A DNA stretch of 64,000 nt from Streptomyces sp. SAI-135 (GTDB lineage: Bacteria > Actinomycetota > Actinomycetes > Streptomycetales > Streptomycetaceae). Under the pieces are notes generated by a model, which saw only the letters and a list, made by a program, of their open reading frames with translations, was not told where the DNA came from and did no database searches. This document shows, one piece after another, positions 59,890-64,000 of the stretch; the first letter of the stretch is position 1; every line of letters begins with the position of its first letter. Where the stretch lies: contig NZ_JARXYP010000002.1 in assembly GCF_029893805.1 (NCBI RefSeq), positions 7,068,001-7,132,000 of the forward strand, read 5' to 3'. The translations under genes were made by a program, and so were the position numbers.

Positions 59890-60831
59890 ATGGACGCTCT
59901 CGCAGGTCTGCTGGAAGGACCGCGGGCGCGCGGCGCCTTCATGATCCGTGCGTGTTTCGACCCGCCCTGGGCGGTGCGGGTGGAGGACCGGGCGCCGCTG
60001 ACGGTCATGGTGATGGTCCGCGGGGAAGCGGTGATCCTGCCCGATGCGGGCGAGCCGGTCCGCCTGCGCCCCGGCGACCTCGCCGTCGCCCGCGGCCCCG
60101 ACGCCTACACCTGTGCCGACGACCCCGGCACGGCCCCCCAGGCGCTGATCCTGCCCGGCGGCGAGTGCAGCTACCCCGACGGACGGTCCCTGAACGGCTC
60201 GATGGACCTCGGGGTCCGCACCTGGGGCGACCGGCTCGACGGCGAGACGGTGGTCCTCATCGGGACGTACCTCATGGACGGCGAGATCAGCAACCGGCTC
60301 CTGGACGCCCTCCCGCCGCTGCTGTCGCTGACCACCGACGTGTGGGAGTGCCCGCTGACGCCCCTGCTCATGGAGGAGATCGTGCGCGACGAGCCGGGCC
60401 AGGAGGTCGTCCTGGACCGGATGCTGGACCTGCTGGTCATCGCGGCGCTGCGGGCCTGGTTCTCCCGGCCCGAGGCGGAGGCGCCGGCCTGGTACGCGGC
60501 GCTGGCGGACCCCGTGGTGGGGCGGGTGCTGCGGCTCATGCAGGACGATCCCGCGCACGCCTGGACGGTGTCCGCCCTGGCCGCCAAGGCGGGCGTGTCC
60601 CGCGCGGCACTCGCCCGGCGGTTCACCGAGCTGGTGGGGGAGCCGGTGATGACGTATCTGACCGGGTGGCGGCTGGCGTTGGCGGCGGACCGGCTGCGGG
60701 AGGGGTCCGCCACGCTGGACGCGATCGCCCGCCAGGTGGGGTACGGGAGCGCGTTCGCGCTGTCCAGCGCGTTCAAGAGGGGGTACGGGGTCAGTCCGCA
60801 GGAGTTCCGGCTGCGGGCCGGCCCGCCGTAG
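59890..60831 (+). CDS. AraC family regulator with cupin sensor (DUF6597/AraC_binding type)
   Basis: A 313-residue regulator. The N-terminal cupin (residues 1-190) includes APLTVMVMVRGEAVILPDAG and RLRPGDLAVARGPDAYTCAD. The C-terminal double HTH reads WTVSALAAKAGVSRAALARR and TLDAIARQVGYGSAFALSSA, ending in the family motif GVSPQEFR. It is divergent from the NmrA-like gene and probably controls it. ATG 59890 is the first Met before the cupin. Confidence 0.9.
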   Translation: MDALAGLLEGPRARGAFMIRACFDPPWAVRVEDRAPLTVMVMVRGEAVILPDAGEPVRLRPGDLAVARGPDAYTCADDPGTAPQALILPGGECSYPDGRSLNGSMDLGVRTWGDRLDGETVVLIGTYLMDGEISNRLLDALPPLLSLTTDVWECPLTPLLMEEIVRDEPGQEVVLDRMLDLLVIAALRAWFSRPEAEAPAWYAALADPVVGRVLRLMQDDPAHAWTVSALAAKAGVSRAALARRFTELVGEPVMTYLTGWRLALAADRLREGSATLDAIARQVGYGSAFALSSAFKRGYGVSPQEFRLRAGPP

Positions 60832-60840
60832 CCTGGGGGC

Positions 60841-61506
60841 GTGTACACGCAGCGGCCGTCCCGGCTCCCCGGCGCCTTCGTCTGGACCGGGGACGGTTCC
60901 GGACGCGTCCTGCCCGACGGGTGCATGGACCTGCTCTGGAACGAGGAGCGGCTGCTCGTCGCCGGGCCCGACACTCGTGCCTACGTCCCCACGGGCACCT
61001 CCGGTACCTGGTCAGGGCTGCGCTTCCCGCCCGGCTCCGCGCCCGCCTTCCTCGGTGTACCCGCCCATGAACTACGGGACCGGCGCGTGGAGTTGACCGA
61101 TCTGTGGCCGCTGCCGGAGGTACGGCGGCTGCGCAGCCGGGTCGCGGGGGCGGCCGACCCCGCGACCGCGCTCGAGGACATCGCCCTGGAGCGCGGAGCC
61201 CCTGACGACCCCGTTCTTCGGGCCCTGGTCGCCGCACTCGACGCGGGCCGTCCCGTCGCCGCCACCGCCGACGAGATCGGCCTCGGAGCACGGCAGTTGC
61301 ACCGCAGATCGCTGGTGGCGTTCGGGTACGGGCCGAAGACCCTGGCCCGGATCCTGCGGCTGCGCCGGGCCCTCGCACTGGCCGGGGCCGGGGTGCCGTT
61401 CGCCCAGACGGCGGCGCGGTGCGGCTTCGCCGACCAGGCCCACCTCGCACGGGACGTACGGGAGTTGGCGGGCGTACCGCTCGGGCGCCTACTCGCCGCC
61501 GGCTAG
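60841..61506 (+). CDS. AraC family regulator, compact form
   Basis: A 221-residue regulator with a short N-terminal sensor (RLPGAFVWTGDGSGRVLPDG, DLLWNEERLLVAGPDT) and a C-terminal HTH pair. GLGARQLHRRSLVAFGYGPK and AQTAARCGFADQAHLARDVR are the two recognition regions. It starts at GTG 60841, 9 bp after the previous AraC gene, so the two may be co-transcribed. Its last 18 bases overlap the convergent VOC gene. Confidence 0.88.
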   Translation: MYTQRPSRLPGAFVWTGDGSGRVLPDGCMDLLWNEERLLVAGPDTRAYVPTGTSGTWSGLRFPPGSAPAFLGVPAHELRDRRVELTDLWPLPEVRRLRSRVAGAADPATALEDIALERGAPDDPVLRALVAALDAGRPVAATADEIGLGARQLHRRSLVAFGYGPKTLARILRLRRALALAGAGVPFAQTAARCGFADQAHLARDVRELAGVPLGRLLAAG

Positions 61507-61890
61507 CGGGGCGTAGAGGTCGACGCCGTTGCCGTCGGGGTCGTGCAGGGACGCGTACCGCTGGCCCCAGTCGGCGTTCCACGGCTTGAGCTCACCGTGG
61601 AAACCCTCGCCCACCAGCTCCTCGTACACCGCGTCGACCTCGGCCGGGCTTTCGCACCGCAGCGCGAGCGCCGTGCGGCTGCCCCCGGACGGCGCCCGCC
61701 ACCCGGGGTGGAAGGAGCGGACCGTGTCCTCGGTGTCCAGCATCAGCCGCACGCCGCCCGGGAGTCCGGCCTCCGCGTGCGGCTGCGACTCGGCGCCCTC
61801 GGGGAACGGGAACCCGAGCCGCCGGTAGAAGGCGACGGAGGCGGCCATGTCGGAGGCCACCAGAGCGATGGCGTCGAATCGTGGAGTCAT
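61489..61890 (-). CDS. VOC (glyoxalase/bleomycin-resistance fold) protein
   Basis: A 133-residue single-domain VOC protein with two beta-alpha-beta3 modules. The first is FDAIALVASDMAASVAFYRR then LGFPFP, and the second ends RYASLHDPDGNGVDLYAPL, typical of metal-binding VOC members. The substrate is unknown; relatives include lyases, dioxygenases and drug-binding proteins. It overlaps the end of the compact AraC gene. Confidence 0.87.
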   Translation of the reverse strand: MTPRFDAIALVASDMAASVAFYRRLGFPFPEGAESQPHAEAGLPGGVRLMLDTEDTVRSFHPGWRAPSGGSRTALALRCESPAEVDAVYEELVGEGFHGELKPWNADWGQRYASLHDPDGNGVDLYAPLAGGE

Positions 61891-61942
61891 GCCGCCACCG
61901 TAGACAGCGTCCCGGCACCCGGTCTTGAAGGAATCGGACGTG

Positions 61943-62575
61943 TCAGCCGAAGGCCACCGGCCCCCGCGGGGTGTCCACCGTGAAGGAGAGCCCCAGCGGG
62001 CCCTCGGCGAGGGGGAGACGGGTGTCGAGGGCGGCGAGGAGGGGCCTGATCTCCTCGGGGGCCGGGGCGGTCGCGGTCAGGGACAGCAGGGGCGTGGTGG
62101 GCAGGCCCGAGGCGGTGGGGTGCGGGGCGGCGCCCCAGTCGATGAGGAAGGGGACCAGACCGGAGGGGTGCTGGGTGTCGCCGTCCGTCAGACGCCACTC
62201 CAGCAGGGTGCCGTCGGGACGGCGGCGGCTCATCGGGCGGATCTCCCCGGGGTCGTACCCGCGGGACCGGGCCGTGGCCACCGCCGCGTCCAGGTCGGGC
62301 GGGCTGATCGCCCAGGCGACCGTGCGGGCGGCGCCGAGCGAGTCGACGTCGAAGGGGCGCGCGCCCGACGGCTCCGGCTGTTCCGGGTCGGGCCCGATGA
62401 TCTCCAGATAGGAGGTGCCGCCCAGCGACACGAGATGGTTGCGGGTGCCCAGACCGACGTGCACCCCGCCCGGGACGGGGGCCACCCCGGTGCGCCGGGT
62501 GAAGTCGTCGACCGTCGCCGCCAGGTCGGGGGTCGCGAGGACGAGATGGTCAAGGCGTGCGGGAATCGCGGTCAC
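61943..62575 (-). CDS. VOC-superfamily glyoxalase-like protein
   Basis: A 210-residue protein with LDHLVLATPDLAATVDDFTR at the N-terminus and GLGTRNHLVSLGGTSYLEII, the pattern of the glyoxalase-like domain of longer VOC proteins. A second half has GTLLEWRLTD and GLPTTPLLSLTATAP. The start is GTG 62575. Function unknown. It lies 52 bp upstream of the other VOC gene on the same strand, and the two may be co-transcribed. Confidence 0.83.
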   Translation of the reverse strand: MTAIPARLDHLVLATPDLAATVDDFTRRTGVAPVPGGVHVGLGTRNHLVSLGGTSYLEIIGPDPEQPEPSGARPFDVDSLGAARTVAWAISPPDLDAAVATARSRGYDPGEIRPMSRRRPDGTLLEWRLTDGDTQHPSGLVPFLIDWGAAPHPTASGLPTTPLLSLTATAPAPEEIRPLLAALDTRLPLAEGPLGLSFTVDTPRGPVAFG

Positions 62576-62647
62576 CGCGCCGAGGCTACGGCCCGCGCAC
62601 CGCACGGTGGAACACCTGTACGGCGACACACCTCCTAGGCTCGGGTC

Positions 62648-63307
62648 ATGGCTCCCCGACTCCTCGTCCACACCCGCACCACCGCCTACCGCCACGACTC
62701 CATCCCGGCCGCCGTCGACGCCGTCCGCGCCCTCGGCGACTTCGAGGTGGACGCGAGCGAGGACCCGGCGGCCCTGGAGCGGCCCCTCGACCGGTACGCC
62801 GCCGTCGTCTTCCTCTCCACCAGCGGTGAGATCCTCACCCCGGCCGGGCGCGAGCGGCTGGCCGCCCACGTGGAGTCGGGCGGCGGGTTCGTCGGGGTGC
62901 ACGCGGCCGCCTGCACCGAGTACACCTGGCCCCACTACGGCGAAATGCTGGGCGCCCGCTTCGACAGGCACCCCGCGTACCAGCCGGGCAGGATCCGCGT
63001 CGAGGACCGCGACCACCCGGCCACCCGACATCTGCCCGCCGTATGGGAGTTCACCGACGAGTGGTACGACTTCCGGACCAACCCCCGAGGCTCCGTCAGG
63101 GTGTTGGCGTGTGCCGACGAGTCGTCGTACGAAGGCGGCGGCATGGGCGCCGACCACCCGCTGGTGTGGTGCCGGGAGCAGGGCGCGGGCCGCGTCTTCT
63201 ACACCGCGCTCGGGCACGCGGCCGAGGCCTGGGCGGACCCCGGCTTCCGGGCCCATCTGCTGGGCGGGATCACCTGGGCGGCACGGCTGGAGGCGGGCAC
63301 CGGCTGA
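62648..63307 (+). CDS. ThuA domain protein
   Basis: A 219-residue ThuA-like (glutamine-amidotransferase-like fold) protein. LLVHTRTTAYRHDSIPAAVD, YAAVVFLSTSGEILTPAGRE, GGFVGVHAAACTEYTWPHYG and HPLVWCREQGAGRVFYTALG are the family blocks. ThuA is linked to trehalose use in rhizobia, but the biochemical activity is not settled. No signal peptide is seen, unlike many secreted ThuA proteins. It stands alone and is divergent from the VOC gene. Confidence 0.9.
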   Translation: MAPRLLVHTRTTAYRHDSIPAAVDAVRALGDFEVDASEDPAALERPLDRYAAVVFLSTSGEILTPAGRERLAAHVESGGGFVGVHAAACTEYTWPHYGEMLGARFDRHPAYQPGRIRVEDRDHPATRHLPAVWEFTDEWYDFRTNPRGSVRVLACADESSYEGGGMGADHPLVWCREQGAGRVFYTALGHAAEAWADPGFRAHLLGGITWAARLEAGTG

Positions 63308-63522
63308 CCCCGTCCCGTTCCGTCCCGGCAGGTCCCCGCACGGCCCGCGCTCCCGGACCACACCGCCGTACGCGGACCGGACCGTCCCCGGCCGGCCCGG
63401 GGACGCGAGCAGCTCTCGCCGTGCGCACCTCAGCCCTGTGAGGCTGTGCCCTGCCAAGCCAAGCGAGCCGCCCCAGGGGGAACCACGGGGGGAACCACGG
63501 CGGTTCGGAAAGGGAGACATCC

Positions 63523-64000
63523 ATGAGCATGCGCAAGCGGGCCGTCGCGATGACGACGGCCGCGTTGCTGGGGGCCGGGACGCTCGGCCTCGCCGTGGCG
63601 CCGGCGGCGGACGCGGCCTCGTACCACGGCATCGACGGCAACGGCGTCGTCAGCGACGACTGGCAGGACGAGGAGAACCTGAGCGTCGACGACTACGCCG
63701 ACAGCAACGCCACGGCCCTGTGGCAGTCCGTCCTGTACGCGGACGGCGCCAAGTGGCAGGACGAGGACGGCGACTGGCACAACTTCGGCAAGAGCCAGAT
63801 CGACGGCTCGTTCGGCCCGCAGACCGAGTCGGCCACCCAGTGGTGGCAGGAGCGCTACGGCCTTCAGGAGAACGACGGCGTGGTCACCGACCAGAGCTGG
63901 GAGTTCGCCCAGCAGTGGCTGCACGGCCCCGGTTCGGGCGGCGGCGTGCGCTACGACGGCGACCGGCGGGACGTCGACTTCAAGCGGGTCAGCGGCAAGT
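63523..64000 (+). CDS. Secreted peptidoglycan-binding-like protein (cut by window edge)
   Basis: The first 159 residues are visible. A signal peptide (MSMRKRAVAMTTAALLGAGT start, cleavage near ADAAS at about residue 33) leads into a segment like a PG_binding_1 domain: ALWQSVLYADG, then IDGSFGPQTESATQWWQERY and GVVTDQSWEFAQQWL, with the usual xDGxFGPxT motif. Such domains bind cell wall or precede peptidase or lysozyme domains. A clear ribosome site AAAGGGAG precedes ATG 63523. The C-terminus is outside the window. Confidence 0.85.
   Translation, partial: MSMRKRAVAMTTAALLGAGTLGLAVAPAADAASYHGIDGNGVVSDDWQDEENLSVDDYADSNATALWQSVLYADGAKWQDEDGDWHNFGKSQIDGSFGPQTESATQWWQERYGLQENDGVVTDQSWEFAQQWLHGPGSGGGVRYDGDRRDVDFKRVSGK

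Overview
The window looks like a Streptomyces chromosome. It is very GC-rich with strong G/C at third codon positions, GTG and TTG starts are common, and it has Streptomyces-type families: a SAV2148-like HEPN protein, an MAB_1171c-type membrane protein, an XRE plus ImmA/IrrE pair, a macrolide glycosyltransferase, ABC sugar uptake genes without an ATPase, and a leader peptide ahead of sulfite reductase. No tRNA, rRNA, CRISPR array or complete insertion sequence was seen.

Layout. 1-8.8 kb: truncated glgX, a secreted protein plus a short copper amine oxidase, a HEPN protein, a DEDDh exonuclease, a YbaK protein, an EamA exporter with a divergent LysR regulator, and an APH-type kinase. 9-12.1 kb: ABC sugar importer. 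12.1-15.7 kb: macrolide glycosyltransferase facing an MMPL transporter. 16.6-32.6 kb: accessory region built on a minus-strand operon that starts with a sedoheptulose-7-phosphate cyclase (EEVS-like). It continues through SDR, HAD phosphatase, ROK kinase, two medium-chain dehydrogenases, a sugar isomerase/epimerase, two MFS exporters, an alpha/beta hydrolase and two OafA-type acyltransferases. The gene set parallels the cyclitol branch of acarbose/validamycin clusters, but no aminotransferase or glycosyltransferase is present. An MAB_1171c gene lies at one end and XRE, quinone oxidoreductase and ImmA/IrrE genes at the other.

32.8-42.2 kb: sulfur assimilation unit on the minus strand, read from a 27-residue leader peptide through sulfite reductase, a 59-aa zinc-ribbon protein, cysH, cysC, cysD, cysN, a sulfonate-type ABC importer and sirohydrochlorin chelatase. 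cysC and cysD are joined in one frame because cysC has no stop codon. 42.3-47.5 kb: GNAT, a secreted protein, a GAF-domain regulator and an AidB-like acyl-CoA dehydrogenase.

48.3-57.1 kb: second accessory operon (minus strand). It has an HGSNAT-like membrane acyltransferase, a carrier/membrane/three-beta-helix protein with the C-terminal plan of epsilon-poly-lysine synthetase, a separate adenylation-carrier protein, a TauD-type oxygenase, SbnB and SbnA. SbnA/SbnB make L-2,3-diaminopropionate, so the operon probably makes a diaminopropionate (or hydroxylated diaminopropionate) oligomer or polymer through a split Pls-type synthetase. Downstream of sbnA is about 0.75 kb of decayed repeats, including a fragment of a second sbnA 3' end. 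57.7-64 kb: YihY/BrkB membrane protein, NmrA-like reductase with a divergent AraC regulator, another AraC regulator, two VOC proteins, a ThuA protein and the start of a secreted peptidoglycan-binding protein.

All calls come from reading translations, motifs and spacing by eye; no database search was run.
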